Assembly (NCBI RefSeq): GCF_033954455.1
Contig: NZ_CP121473.1
Location: forward strand, 3,334,501-3,398,500
DNA: 64,000 bases
DNA from: Thiorhodovibrio litoralis
GTDB taxonomy: Bacteria > Pseudomonadota > Gammaproteobacteria > Chromatiales > Chromatiaceae
Direction: 5' to 3'
Below, in pieces: positions 25,060 to 34,204 of this stretch. Below the pieces are notes generated by a model. It made no database searches. It saw only the letters and a list, made by a program, of their open reading frames with translations, and was not told the DNA's origin. The translations under genes and the position numbers were made by a program. Every line of letters begins with the position of its first letter. Within the stretch, counting starts at the first letter, position 1.

Positions 25060-26823
25060 ATGGCACTGCAACACCGACATTTCGATGCCCTGATCATCGG
25101 CGCTGGCGGCGCCGGACTGAACGCCGCCCTGCGGCTGGCCAACGCCGATTACCGCGTCGCCGTGGTGTCCAAGGTCTTTCCCACCCGCTCCCACACGGTG
25201 GCGGCCCAGGGCGGGGTAAATGCGGCCCTGGCGAACGTGGCACCGGACAACTGGCACTGGCACATGTTCGATACCGTCAAGGGCTCGGATTATCTCGGCG
25301 ATCAGGATGCGATCGAGACCATGTGCCGCGAGGCCATCCCGACCGTCTATGAGCTCGAGCATGCCGGCGTGCCCTTCTCGCGACTCGACAACGGCAAGAT
25401 CTACCAGCGCGCCTTTGGCGGCATGACGCAGAACTTTGGCGGCGACCAGGCTGCGCGCACCTGTGCCGCGGCCGACCGCACCGGACATGCGATTCTGCAT
25501 ACCCTGTATCAGCAGAACATCCGCGCGCGCACGCATTTTTTCGATGAAGTCTTCGCGGTCGACCTGCTACGCGACGACGACGGCGTGGTGCTCGGCGCCC
25601 TGGTGCTGGACATCGAAAGCGGCGAGCCCCTGGTCATTGAAGCCAAGGCCACGCTGCTGGCCACCGGCGGCTATGGCCAGGTGTTTCGCACCTGCACCAA
25701 TGCCTTCATCAACACCGGCGACGGCATGGCCATGGCACTGCGCGCCGGGGTGCCGCTGCAGGACATGGAGTTTTATCAGTTCCACCCGACCGGCGTTGCC
25801 GGCAAGGGCATGCTGATCACCGAGGGCGCGCGTGGCGAAGGCGGTTATCTGATCAACGCCTCCGGCGAGCGCTTCATGGAGCGCTATGCGCCGAAGGCGC
25901 TCGATCTGGCCAGCCGCGATGTGGTCGCCCGGTCCATCGTGACCGAGATCCGTGAAGGGCGCGGCTGCGGACCGCATCAGGATCATGTGCTGCTGAAGCT
26001 CGACCACCTCGGCGCCGATGTGGTCCATCACCGCTTACCCGGCATTGTCGATATTTGCCGGGTCTTTTTGGGCATCGACCCGGCTGAAAAGCCGATTCCG
26101 GTCTTCCCAACCGCGCACTATGCGATGGGCGGCATCCCCACCGACCGCGCTGCGCGGGTGGTCAGCCCGGCACGTCACGGGCCGGAAGAAGTCGTCCCCG
26201 GGCTCTATGCCGCCGGTGAATGCGCCTGCGTGTCGGTGCATGGCGCCAATCGGCTTGGCGGCAATTCGCTGCTGGATATCCTGGTGTTCGGCCGCGCCGC
26301 CGGACAGGACATTGAGCGCTATCTCAGCGAGAACCCCAATCATCGCCCGCTCAAGCCGGACCATCTCGCGCCCGCGCTGACGCGGCTCGAGCGCTGGGAG
26401 CGGCAGGGCGACGGCGAGCCGGTGCATGTGGTCAAGGCCGATCTGCGCCGGCTGATGGAAGACCACTGCGGGGTGTTTCGCGACCGGGCCACCATGGCAG
26501 CGGGCCTCGAGAAGCTCCGCGCCCTGCGCCCGCGGATCGAGAACGCGCGCTTGCAAGATCATAGCCGGACCTTCAACACCGCCCGCATCGAGGCACTCGA
26601 GCTCGACAATCTGGTCGATGTCGGCATGGCCACCCTTGCCACGGCGCTGGCGCGCGAGGAAAGCCGCGGGGCGCATTCGCGCGTCGACTTCCCCGAACGC
26701 GACGATGTGCACTGGATGCAGCACAGCCTGTTTTGGCTTGAGGGCGACCGCGTCGACGCCAAGCCGGTGCGCACCAAGCCGCTGACGGTGGACAGCTTTC
26801 CTCCAAAGGCCCGGGTGTATTAG
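25060..26823 (+). CDS. sdhA: Succinate dehydrogenase flavoprotein subunit
   Basis: 587 residues from the ATG at 25060 (MALQHRHFDALIIGAGGAGLNAAL). Covalent FAD attachment at the His of TRSHTVAAQGGVNAAL; active-site segments QFHPTGVAGKGMLITEGARGEGG, HYAMGGIPTD and GANRLGGNSLLDILVFGRAAG are intact. It ends with the usual KPLTVDSFPPKARVY. It oxidises succinate to fumarate in the TCA cycle and feeds electrons to SdhB. Confidence 0.98.
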   Translation: MALQHRHFDALIIGAGGAGLNAALRLANADYRVAVVSKVFPTRSHTVAAQGGVNAALANVAPDNWHWHMFDTVKGSDYLGDQDAIETMCREAIPTVYELEHAGVPFSRLDNGKIYQRAFGGMTQNFGGDQAARTCAAADRTGHAILHTLYQQNIRARTHFFDEVFAVDLLRDDDGVVLGALVLDIESGEPLVIEAKATLLATGGYGQVFRTCTNAFINTGDGMAMALRAGVPLQDMEFYQFHPTGVAGKGMLITEGARGEGGYLINASGERFMERYAPKALDLASRDVVARSIVTEIREGRGCGPHQDHVLLKLDHLGADVVHHRLPGIVDICRVFLGIDPAEKPIPVFPTAHYAMGGIPTDRAARVVSPARHGPEEVVPGLYAAGECACVSVHGANRLGGNSLLDILVFGRAAGQDIERYLSENPNHRPLKPDHLAPALTRLERWERQGDGEPVHVVKADLRRLMEDHCGVFRDRATMAAGLEKLRALRPRIENARLQDHSRTFNTARIEALELDNLVDVGMATLATALAREESRGAHSRVDFPERDDVHWMQHSLFWLEGDRVDAKPVRTKPLTVDSFPPKARVY

Positions 26824-26900
26824 CTGCCCGCGAACGGACACTTACCTGAAACAGCATTTCCATCCGGCGCGATTGCCGGGACGATGAGCACGCAAGCGGC

Positions 26901-27593
26901 ATGAAAATCAAGGTCTATCGATTCAACCCAGAGCGCGATACCAAGCCGCGCATGCAAAGCTTTGAGGTCGCAGCGCGGCCGGGAATGATGCTGCGCGATG
27001 CGCTGCTAGAGATCCGCGCGCTCGATGAGAGCTTCGGCTTCCGCCACTCCTGCGGTGAGGGCGTGTGCGGCTCAGACGGCATGAACGTCAACGGCGTCAA
27101 TTGCCTGGCCTGTATCACGCCACTGGCGGAGCTGAAGGAGCCGGTGGAAGTGCGCCCCCTGCCCGGCCGGCCGGTGATCCGCGACCTGATCGTCGATATG
27201 AGCCAGTTCTACGACCAGTATCGCGATGTCAAACCCTATCTGGTGCGCACCGAGCCGCTACCGGAGCAGGAAATCCCGCAAGTGCCGGCCGAGCGTGATC
27301 GACTCGACGGGCTCTATGAGTGCATCCTGTGCGGGTGCTGCTCCACGGCCTGCCCGTCCTTCTGGTGGAATCCGGGCAAATTCCATGGCCCAGCCGCCCT
27401 GCTCCAGGCCTGGCGCTTCCTCGCCGACAGCCGCGATCAGGCCACCGACGAGCGCCTGGACGCACTCGAGGGACCCTACAAGCTATTCCGCTGCCACAGC
27501 ATCATGAACTGTGTCGAGGTCTGCCCCAAGGGTCTGAACCCCACCAAGGCCATCGGCAAAATCAAGGAGCTGATGCTCGAGAAAGCGGTTTAG
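26901..27593 (+). CDS. sdhB: Succinate dehydrogenase iron-sulfur subunit
   Basis: 230 residues. The [2Fe-2S] ligands are in FRHSCGEGVCGSDGMNVNGVNCLAC, the [4Fe-4S] ligands in CILCGCCSTACP, and the [3Fe-4S] ligands in CHSIMNCVEVCPKGLNP. It passes electrons from FAD to quinone. It lies 77 nt after sdhA. Confidence 0.98.
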   Translation: MKIKVYRFNPERDTKPRMQSFEVAARPGMMLRDALLEIRALDESFGFRHSCGEGVCGSDGMNVNGVNCLACITPLAELKEPVEVRPLPGRPVIRDLIVDMSQFYDQYRDVKPYLVRTEPLPEQEIPQVPAERDRLDGLYECILCGCCSTACPSFWWNPGKFHGPAALLQAWRFLADSRDQATDERLDALEGPYKLFRCHSIMNCVEVCPKGLNPTKAIGKIKELMLEKAV

Positions 27594-27669
27594 TTGGCGC
27601 TAATCCAACACTGCCGGCGCAGTTTGTTTTCGGCACCAAAAACGACCCCGACCAAACTGGACAGCCAGC

Positions 27670-27999
27670 ATGAGCGCCACTCCAGGCAGCGTTATCGATG
27701 AAGAGCCGGCGACCCGAATGCACCGCCTGCGCTGGCAGTGCCGGCGCGGCATGCTTGAGCTCGACCTGCTGCTCAGCGGCTTTCTCGAGCAGGGCTATGC
27801 GCAGCTGTCGCAGGCGCAGCAAGCGGATTTCGTGCGGCTACTCGAATTCCAGGACCAAGTCCTGCAACATTGGCTGATCGGTCGCGGTCTGCCCGATGAC
27901 CCCGCCATGCGCACGCTGGTGGAGCGCATTCAATCCCACCAAGGGCGGCGGGCAGAGACCAGCGCCTCCCAGCGGCTGTCAAAGTCCTCCAACAACTGA
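27670..27999 (+). CDS. sdhE: FAD assembly factor SdhE
   Basis: 109 residues. The signature RMHRLRWQCRRGMLELDLLL contains the RGxxE motif required for flavinylation of SdhA. The following VRLLEFQDQVLQHWLIGRGLPDDPAMRTLVERI is also typical. It has a longer N- and C-terminus than the 85-90 residue norm. The last 70 nt overlap tail-to-tail with the CHAD gene on the other strand. It is the final gene of the sdh operon. Confidence 0.93.
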   Translation: MSATPGSVIDEEPATRMHRLRWQCRRGMLELDLLLSGFLEQGYAQLSQAQQADFVRLLEFQDQVLQHWLIGRGLPDDPAMRTLVERIQSHQGRRAETSASQRLSKSSNN

Positions 28000-28853
28000 T
28001 GAAAGTGATAACTGCGCCAGCCGATCAGGGCACCGGCATAGGTTCGCAGCTCGCGGTTGTCGGGGTCGCGGGCGAGCAAGTCATCGAGCAGGCTCTGGGT
28101 CAGTGCTAAATCGTTCATCACGCCCAGCACGTCCTGGATGCCCTTCATGCAGGCGATGAACTGACCCATGTCTGAAAACAGCGGCCGAAAGAACTCGGCC
28201 GCGTAGCGCAGCTTCTTGCACTCGATACGGAGTTGATGCATGGCTGGGGCATCATGGCGGTCGGCCGCGCTGCCGGCGTCCAACACCCGGCGCGCCTGTT
28301 TATCAAGCAGTTTTCGCGCGCTACCGATGATCGGCCGCGCCAGCTTGCGGGCGCGCCTGTCGGGCTGATCCATACCGGGCTCGCCCCCCTGCTCCAGCCA
28401 CAGCGGAAACTCCTCGCGAAAACGCCGGTAGCTGTCGCTGTCGAGCAGCGCTTGAACCTCCTCGGCATAGACATCGGCACGCCGGCGCGCAGCCAACTCG
28501 CGCAGCGCAGCTTCACCCGGTAAGGGCAGCTTGCCCGCGGTATCAGCCAGCCCCTCGTCGATAAAGACGTCCAGGTCGCGCGCGCGCCCGAGTTGCCCGG
28601 CCAGCTCGCGCATCTGCTCTCGCCAGGCGCGCGCCTGCTCGGGGTCGAGCAACTTGCGAAACAGCGACAGCGCCGAGCGCATGCGCCGCAGCGACACGCG
28701 CATCTGGTGCACGCCTTCGATGTCCGTTCCAGCCCGCGCGAGTGCTTCATGCGCGAGCATGGCCTCGAAATTGTGCCGCAGAATAACGCGGATGGCCGCG
28801 GCGACGGGCATCTCGGCGGTGAGCGGCGGGGATTGTTTGGTCTTTGCTGCCAA
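27930..28853 (-). CDS. CHAD domain protein
   Basis: 307 residues. CHAD (conserved histidine alpha-helical domain): VHQMRVSLRRMRSALSLFRKLLD, RAWREQMRELAGQLGRARDLDVFID, MHQLRIECKKLRYAAEFFRPLF, GIQDVLGVMNDLALT. Such proteins bind inorganic polyphosphate and may sit on polyphosphate granules; no CYTH triphosphatase gene is adjacent. Cytoplasmic. The 3' end overlaps sdhE. Confidence 0.92.
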   Translation of the reverse strand: MAAKTKQSPPLTAEMPVAAAIRVILRHNFEAMLAHEALARAGTDIEGVHQMRVSLRRMRSALSLFRKLLDPEQARAWREQMRELAGQLGRARDLDVFIDEGLADTAGKLPLPGEAALRELAARRRADVYAEEVQALLDSDSYRRFREEFPLWLEQGGEPGMDQPDRRARKLARPIIGSARKLLDKQARRVLDAGSAADRHDAPAMHQLRIECKKLRYAAEFFRPLFSDMGQFIACMKGIQDVLGVMNDLALTQSLLDDLLARDPDNRELRTYAGALIGWRSYHFHQLLEDFDSRWEALVSARRPWWD

Positions 28854-28994
28854 TGCTTGGACCTTCCGTCATCGCATAGGGGGTGGTAGCCTGTTGCACC
28901 CTAGCGCCGAGCCGCGTTCAAATGCAAGCGCGCGCTCAGCGTCGAGAGGTTTTCTCAACGATTGAACTCTTTTCAGGCATCGAGGCAGTTGGCG

Positions 28995-29273
28995 ATGATC
29001 CGCACCTTCCACCTCCGTTTTCTGGTTCCGGCCGCCGCTGCGGCGCTCATCCTCGCAGGCTGCATCGACGGCATGCGCAAGGATGATCTGATGCATGTGG
29101 ATTGCATGACAGCGCCAGACCCCGGCCCCTGCAGAGGCGCCTTTCCCGGATTTTATTACGACTATCCGAGCGATCGCTGTGAGCGATTTACCTACGGCGG
29201 TTGCGGCGGGTCGCGCCCATTCGAGTCCATGGACGCCTGTGTGAAGGCCTGCGGCGCCAAAAAAGGTCGCTAG
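28995..29273 (+). CDS. Lipoprotein with a Kunitz/BPTI-type protease inhibitor domain
   Basis: 92 residues from the ATG at 28995. A hydrophobic leader ends in the lipobox LILAGC (Cys23), so the protein is probably a periplasmic or surface lipoprotein. All six Kunitz cysteines are present (37, 46, 62, 70, 82, 86) with spacings 8-15-7-11-3, one short of the animal consensus between Cys4 and Cys5. The hallmarks GFYYD, RFTYGGCGG and FESMDAC are there. The residue after Cys46 is Arg, the P1 position, predicting inhibition of trypsin-like serine proteases. It is a single gene between CHAD and ankyrin genes; an earlier ATG at 28962 would spoil the leader. Confidence 0.88.
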   Translation: MIRTFHLRFLVPAAAAALILAGCIDGMRKDDLMHVDCMTAPDPGPCRGAFPGFYYDYPSDRCERFTYGGCGGSRPFESMDACVKACGAKKGR

Positions 29274-29421
29274 TCTCAGTCAATGGCTCTGAGCACGCCC
29301 CCCCGAGTGACCAGCAGCTGATCAAATCCGCAAAGCGACTGGCACCCTGGGGCTGGTGCTAAGCCCATGCCACTGCTTGAGGAGATCGACGTGAGGAGAC
29401 CGGCAGCGCCCAGCGTGCCGC

Positions 29422-29976
29422 CTATAGCAGCGCTATCACCTGATCGTGACCCTCGGCCATCGCCCAGTCGGCGGCAGTGCGCCCCTGATGGTCAGGCAGG
29501 GTTTTATCGGCACCGGCACGCACCAGGGCCGCGACGGTCTCGGCATGGCCGCGCTTGGCGGCCCAGATCAAGGCGGTGAAGCCCTGGGTGCTTTCCTGAT
29601 GGTCGATCATGGCCCCGTTCGCCAGCAGTGCCTCGACCACTTGGGCATGATTGTTCGAAGCGGCCAGCAACAGGGCGGTGTAATCGCCGGTATCGGCGGC
29701 ATCGACCTCGGCCCCCGCCTCGAGCAAGGCGCGCACGGCCTCCAGATGCCCATTGACGGCCGCTTTCATCAGCGGTGTCCATTGGCAAGCGTCGCGATAA
29801 TTCGGCTCGGCGCGCCGCCCGAGCAGCGCATTCAGCGCCTGGGTGTCACCGCTTTCGGCAAGCTCCAGCAGTTGCGGACCCGTTTCGGGCGATGAGCCAC
29901 CACAGCCACCCAGGGCTCCGACGAGAAGCACCGCCAGCGCAGACTCTTTTAGCAATCGAGAAGTATTTCGTTTCAT
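29422..29976 (-). CDS. Ankyrin-repeat lipoprotein
   Basis: 184 residues from the ATG at 29976. The leader ends at LVGALGGC, a lipobox. About four ankyrin repeats follow (TPLMKAAVNGHLEAVRALLEAGAEVDAADTGDYTALLLAASNNHAQVVEALLANGA..., FTALIWAAKRGHAETVAALVRAGAD). It is likely an envelope protein-binding scaffold with an unknown partner. Confidence 0.85.
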   Translation of the reverse strand: MKRNTSRLLKESALAVLLVGALGGCGGSSPETGPQLLELAESGDTQALNALLGRRAEPNYRDACQWTPLMKAAVNGHLEAVRALLEAGAEVDAADTGDYTALLLAASNNHAQVVEALLANGAMIDHQESTQGFTALIWAAKRGHAETVAALVRAGADKTLPDHQGRTAADWAMAEGHDQVIALL

Positions 29977-30091
29977 GCGCCCTAGAGTGCCGTGTTGGAC
30001 CAGGCCCAACAATGACGGAACGCAAGGGCGCCTTCAGCACCCGATGCCGCATGGCAACCCGATACGGGTCGGGCACAGCAAGGGATGCACT

Positions 30092-30934
30092 TCAGCGCGC
30101 GACGCTGCATCCCTCGCTATCGCAGCGCACCAGCAGCGCCGAGCGATTGTCGCAGCTGACCCGATGGACTTCGTGCCCGGTTTCCTGGCTATCCGCCCGG
30201 CCACCAAGGAGGATCGCACCACTACTGGCCACCTTGCAGCCGTGGCGGGCGGCGAGCTTTTCCGCCTCATAAGACCACTGGCCTGCTGGCGGCGGCGGTG
30301 GGGGTGGATCGGGGATAACCGGACGCGCGGCTGGGCGCGTGGATTGACCTGCGGTTGAGCCTGCAGATTGACCCGCCGGAGCTGTGCGCGAGTCGGCATC
30401 GCTGCGGTTGCGATCTGGCGGCTGCCTGCTGGGGCGCCCTGCCAGGGCAAAATCGTCCCATTGCTGACGCAGCGAGGCCAAGGCGTTGTACAAATTGACG
30501 CGGTAGTCATCGGTCACATCGCGCTGGCTCTCGCGGCTGGTGCCTGGCGCGCTAATCTCCGTCGCCACCAAGGACACGCGCACGCCGCCGGCGTCGCGCG
30601 AGAAATCCGCGCGAATCCGCAGCAGCACTGACTTGGGCCCGCCGCCCGATTCGCGCGCCCCAGATTCGTGCACCATGGTCTCAAAGATGGAATAGTCGCT
30701 CCCGCTCGCCGCGACTTGCCAGCCCTTGATCAGCGCGGCGTCCAGCGCCAGCGCCTTGGCCCGCGGCACATTGGCCTGCTCGAGATAGACGCCGGGCGCG
30801 CCATCGCCCCTATCGCCTCCACCGCCCCCACCGCCCCCACCACTTGGCCCTGCGGCTTGGGCCAGATCAGCCGCGAAGGCGCAGACAAGGGCAAGCAGCA
30901 GACAAGCCGGACGCGCCAACGCAGGTGCCATCAA
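30092..30934 (-). CDS. Secreted protein, paralogue of the upstream gene (DUF2242-like)
   Basis: 280 residues with a signal peptide (CLLLALVCAFAADLAQAA), then a nine-glycine run. The N-domain has AKALALDAALIKGWQVAASGSDYSIFET and RIRADFSRDAGGVRVSLVATEIS. A Pro/Ser/Thr linker (including eight prolines) leads to a small C-terminal domain, SYEAEKLAARHGCKVASSGAILL...HRVSCDNRSALLVRCDSEGC. That domain is clearly homologous to the end of the neighbouring gene. I associate the N-domain with DUF2242 from memory; the function is unknown. It starts 15 nt after the upstream paralogue ends, so they form one operon. Confidence 0.7.
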   Translation of the reverse strand: MMAPALARPACLLLALVCAFAADLAQAAGPSGGGGGGGGGDRGDGAPGVYLEQANVPRAKALALDAALIKGWQVAASGSDYSIFETMVHESGARESGGGPKSVLLRIRADFSRDAGGVRVSLVATEISAPGTSRESQRDVTDDYRVNLYNALASLRQQWDDFALAGRPSRQPPDRNRSDADSRTAPAGQSAGSTAGQSTRPAARPVIPDPPPPPPPAGQWSYEAEKLAARHGCKVASSGAILLGGRADSQETGHEVHRVSCDNRSALLVRCDSEGCSVAR

Positions 30935-30949
30935 GATGCCAAAACCCGG

Positions 30950-32095
30950 TTATTGCATCGAGCGGCAGATGCCGCCTTCGCACTTCACCAAGCGGTTTGC
31001 GCCGTCACGGCAGCTAACCTCGTGCAGCTCGAAGTTGGGCGTCTTCTGCAACAGCACGGCGCCATTTCCGCTCACCTCGCAGCCCATCTGCCGCGCCAAC
31101 TGCTCCGCGTAGTACGCCCAGGTGCCGGTGCGGGCACCAGGATCGAGCACCAGCATGCGATTCGGCGCACTGTTGCTGTCGGCTGCGCTGGTCGGCGCGC
31201 GGACGAGCGTGTCGCCGGAAACAAAGTCGTCCGGCGAGCTTGTCACCTGAGCTGCCTGGTCCCCATATGCGCTGGCGGCGCCTCGCGCCTCGCCCTGGGC
31301 GGGCTCAAACGCAGGCTCGGCGGATCGGATCTCATCGATGCCCGCGGGAGTTGATTCTACCCAAGGTGCCTGCGTCCAATTGGAGTTCGCCAAATTGGAG
31401 CCCGACCGGTCTGATTCAGGCATGTCCGATTCCGCCCCGGTCGAAGCCTCAGGATTGGAATCGAACATGTTATCCGGCGCTGGTGCCGGCGCTTCGGGCA
31501 CGGGTGCCGTCACGGCCAGCCGATGCCCGGTCGCCAGCCAGGCACTCTGGAGTGCGCTCAGGGAGATGGCCAGATCATCCGAATAATCATCGGTGTATTC
31601 GAGCTGCTTTTCGCTCTCTGTGCCGGGGTTCACGATCACAAAGGCGCGCAACCCCACCTCAGTTCCCTGCTCTTGTGGAACCAGGGTGACCCAAACCCGT
31701 ACCTTGGGAGCAGGTCCACCCGGCAAGGCGCCAAGCGCGACGGCCTGCGCGGAAGAGGCCGAGAGGTTGCGCTCCAGGATCAGTTCCGGCGGTACGTCGG
31801 TCACGGAACTCGATTGAGCCTGGAGCTTATCGCCCGAAACGATCGCCCAGCCCTTGCTGCGCGCCGAAGCCATGGCGACCGAGCGCGCCTCTTCGACCGC
31901 GGCCCCTTGCAAGAGCGTATTGGGCTCACCGGTGATCGAAATAAAACTGCCAGTGCTAGTGGGAGTTGATCCGCAGCCGCTGACTAGGAACGCCAGGCAG
32001 ACAAGCACTGCAGCGGAAATCGCACGCCAGCCACGCCCTGTCACCCATAGGCGAAAGCCTGCCACGCCAACCCGGCGCTCATGCCAGCCCCGCAT
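30950..32095 (-). CDS. Lipoprotein, paralogue of the downstream gene (DUF2242-like)
   Basis: 381 residues from the ATG at 32095; starts at 32149 or 32212 are also possible. The leader ends at LAFLVSGC, so a lipoprotein is likely. The N-domain (EEARSVAMASARSKGWAIVSGDK...VRVWVTLVPQEQGTEVGLRAFVIVNPG...YTDDYSDDLAISLSALQSAW) and the C-terminal domain (YYAEQLARQMGCEVSGNGAVLL...HEVSCRDGANRLVKCEGGIC) match the next gene in order. The two are joined by a long Ser/Asn/Ala linker. The four cysteines of the C-domain are conserved between paralogues and probably form disulfides. Function unknown. Confidence 0.7.
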   Translation of the reverse strand: MRGWHERRVGVAGFRLWVTGRGWRAISAAVLVCLAFLVSGCGSTPTSTGSFISITGEPNTLLQGAAVEEARSVAMASARSKGWAIVSGDKLQAQSSSVTDVPPELILERNLSASSAQAVALGALPGGPAPKVRVWVTLVPQEQGTEVGLRAFVIVNPGTESEKQLEYTDDYSDDLAISLSALQSAWLATGHRLAVTAPVPEAPAPAPDNMFDSNPEASTGAESDMPESDRSGSNLANSNWTQAPWVESTPAGIDEIRSAEPAFEPAQGEARGAASAYGDQAAQVTSSPDDFVSGDTLVRAPTSAADSNSAPNRMLVLDPGARTGTWAYYAEQLARQMGCEVSGNGAVLLQKTPNFELHEVSCRDGANRLVKCEGGICRSMQ

Positions 32096-32244
32096 GAGCT
32101 CGCACCCGATCCGATTTCCAAACGCGCCAGCAAAGATATCGCCCGTCATTCCCCGCCCACTCCAAATACACTCCCGCCACTTCGGCCTCGCCATGCTAGC
32201 ACAATGGAGCAACCGGACCGCTCAGGCACTTCGAGCCTGCTGAA

Positions 32245-32919
32245 TTAGCCAAGACCCATCATCCCCAGCAGCTCGTCACTCTGCATCACATGGCAGTAAA
32301 TGCGGTTGATGATCGCAAGCTCGGCGCGATGCAGCTCATCGGTGCCGGCGGCGCAGCAGTCATCGAGCACGATGACATTGAAGCTTTCATCGGCGAGGCT
32401 GCGCACGGTCGAGGAAACGCACTGATCGGTGTAGATCCCGCCCACCACCAGATGGCGAATTCCCATATTGGCCAGCACCAGGCGCAGGTTGGTGCCCGTC
32501 ATCGCGCTATCGCCGGTTTTGGTGATGACAATTTCATCCTCGACCGGCGCAAGCTCGGGAATGATCTGCGACTCCGGACTGCTCTTTGGCATGAGCAGAT
32601 TGTTCCAGCCCGGCATCTTCTGGCTGAGCGAGCGATCACGCCCGTCGTTTAGCAGGCAGGCGATGCGCGCGTGAATCACATCGATGCCGTGCTCGCGAAA
32701 TGAGCGTTGCAGGGCCTGCAAGCGCGGGATCACGGTCCCACGCATGCGCTGATGAAACGGCTCCCAGCGCGCACGCTCGGCCGGGTCCTGGTGCTCGGCC
32801 AGGCCGTAGTTTTGCACGTCGATGCACAGCAACGCAGTCTCGCGCCAGGGCAGCGTCATGTCCTCGGGCTCGGGTGCGTTCTGGTAATAAAAAGAGCGGT
32901 GCGCGGTTTTCCAGCTCAT
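32245..32919 (-). CDS. Cysteine hydrolase, isochorismatase family
   Basis: 224 residues. Catalytic triad: Asp in ALLCIDVQNYG, Lys in EIVITKTGDSAMTGT and Cys in GIYTDQCVSSTVRSLAD. The family includes nicotinamidases, ureidoacrylate/biuret hydrolases and isochorismatases; the substrate cannot be told from context. Cytoplasmic, single gene. Confidence 0.88.
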   Translation of the reverse strand: MSWKTAHRSFYYQNAPEPEDMTLPWRETALLCIDVQNYGLAEHQDPAERARWEPFHQRMRGTVIPRLQALQRSFREHGIDVIHARIACLLNDGRDRSLSQKMPGWNNLLMPKSSPESQIIPELAPVEDEIVITKTGDSAMTGTNLRLVLANMGIRHLVVGGIYTDQCVSSTVRSLADESFNVIVLDDCCAAGTDELHRAELAIINRIYCHVMQSDELLGMMGLG

Positions 32920-33083
32920 GGTCGAACCTCTGGTAAATATAGGGGTTTATCGAACGGCTAGCGGCCCAGTTTGGCACATTCGCGGCCAGAGGGAGATGCC
33001 GGTTGCGAATCTTCATTGCGCTGTGACCGCCAATCCCTAGAATTGCGCTCAGTTATTCACACCTTTGCCTATGGAGGTTCGCC

Positions 33084-34091
33084 ATGACCGCCATTGCGGT
33101 TTCAGCATCCACTTCGCACCAGACAACGGGGCATTCTGGCTCCCCGCGTCTGCCTTTCATGCCGATTTCATTCTTCGCCATCGTCATGGGTATGACCGGA
33201 CTCACCATCGCTTGGGAGAAGGCACAACATGTCTTTGAGCGCGACCTGGGCATCAATGCCTGGATGGTCGGGCTCAGCGCAACGGTATTCGTGATCATCG
33301 GGCTGTTTTACGCCACCAAGCTCGCGCTGCATCGCAAAGCGGTGCTGGCCGAGCTGCGCCATCCGGTCAAGCTGAATTTCTTTCCGACCATTTCAATCAG
33401 CCTCCTCCTGCTCGCCATTGCCTTTCTCGCCATCAATCCCGCCGTCAGTCGGCCACTGTGGATAGCAGGCACCTCACTGCACTTGCTATTCACGCTCTAT
33501 GTGGTCAGCGTCTGGATGCATCATGAGCATTTTGAAGTGCATCACATGAATCCGGCCTGGTTCATTCCGGCTGTCGGCAATGTGCTGGTGCCGGTTGCAG
33601 GCGTGCCGCTTGGGTATAGCGATATCAGCTGGTTCTTCTTCAGCACCGGCATGGTGTTCTGGGGCATGCTGATGACCATCGTGTTTTATCGCATCCTGTT
33701 TCATAACCCGATCGACGACCGGCTGATGCCTACACTCTTCATTCTCATCGCGCCACCCGCGGTCGGCTTCATTGCCTACACAAGATTGCTTGGGGATATT
33801 GACACCATCGCGCGACTGCTCTATTTCAGCGGGCTGTTCTTGACCCTGCTGCTGTTCACCCAAGTCGCCCGCTTCGCCAAACTGGAGTTTTTTCTCTCCT
33901 GGTGGGCCTACTCATTCCCATTGGCCGCTATCTGCATCGCTAGCCTGGTGTTCTTTGAGATGACCGGCAAGGCTGCTTTCGGATACCTGGGCGCGGGTCT
34001 GTTAGTGATCGTTACCGCCGTGGTCAGCTTTCTCGTCATTCGCACCATCATCGCCATCGGCAAGCACAATATTTGTCTTCCCGGACATTGA
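33084..34091 (+). CDS. SLAC1/TehA-family anion channel
   Basis: 335 residues with about ten membrane segments. The start FMPISFFAIVMGMTGLTIAWEKAQ, the middle HMNPAWFIPAVGNVLVPVAGVPLGY and LEFFLSWWAYSFPLAAICIA are typical of the tellurite-resistance/dicarboxylate transporter family of anion channels. It probably conducts small anions across the inner membrane; which ion is unknown. GGAGG lies 6 nt upstream. It is followed after 113 nt by a small gene on the same strand. Confidence 0.88.
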   Translation: MTAIAVSASTSHQTTGHSGSPRLPFMPISFFAIVMGMTGLTIAWEKAQHVFERDLGINAWMVGLSATVFVIIGLFYATKLALHRKAVLAELRHPVKLNFFPTISISLLLLAIAFLAINPAVSRPLWIAGTSLHLLFTLYVVSVWMHHEHFEVHHMNPAWFIPAVGNVLVPVAGVPLGYSDISWFFFSTGMVFWGMLMTIVFYRILFHNPIDDRLMPTLFILIAPPAVGFIAYTRLLGDIDTIARLLYFSGLFLTLLLFTQVARFAKLEFFLSWWAYSFPLAAICIASLVFFEMTGKAAFGYLGAGLLVIVTAVVSFLVIRTIIAIGKHNICLPGH

Positions 34092-34204
34092 CCACCCGCT
34101 TGGATACATTGCGCGATGACAGCGCGCAATGTATCGCCGCCCAAGGTCGCACCTAGGATTGCCCCCAGAATTACCAACAACTCACCCTATTTGGAGACAT
34201 CGCA

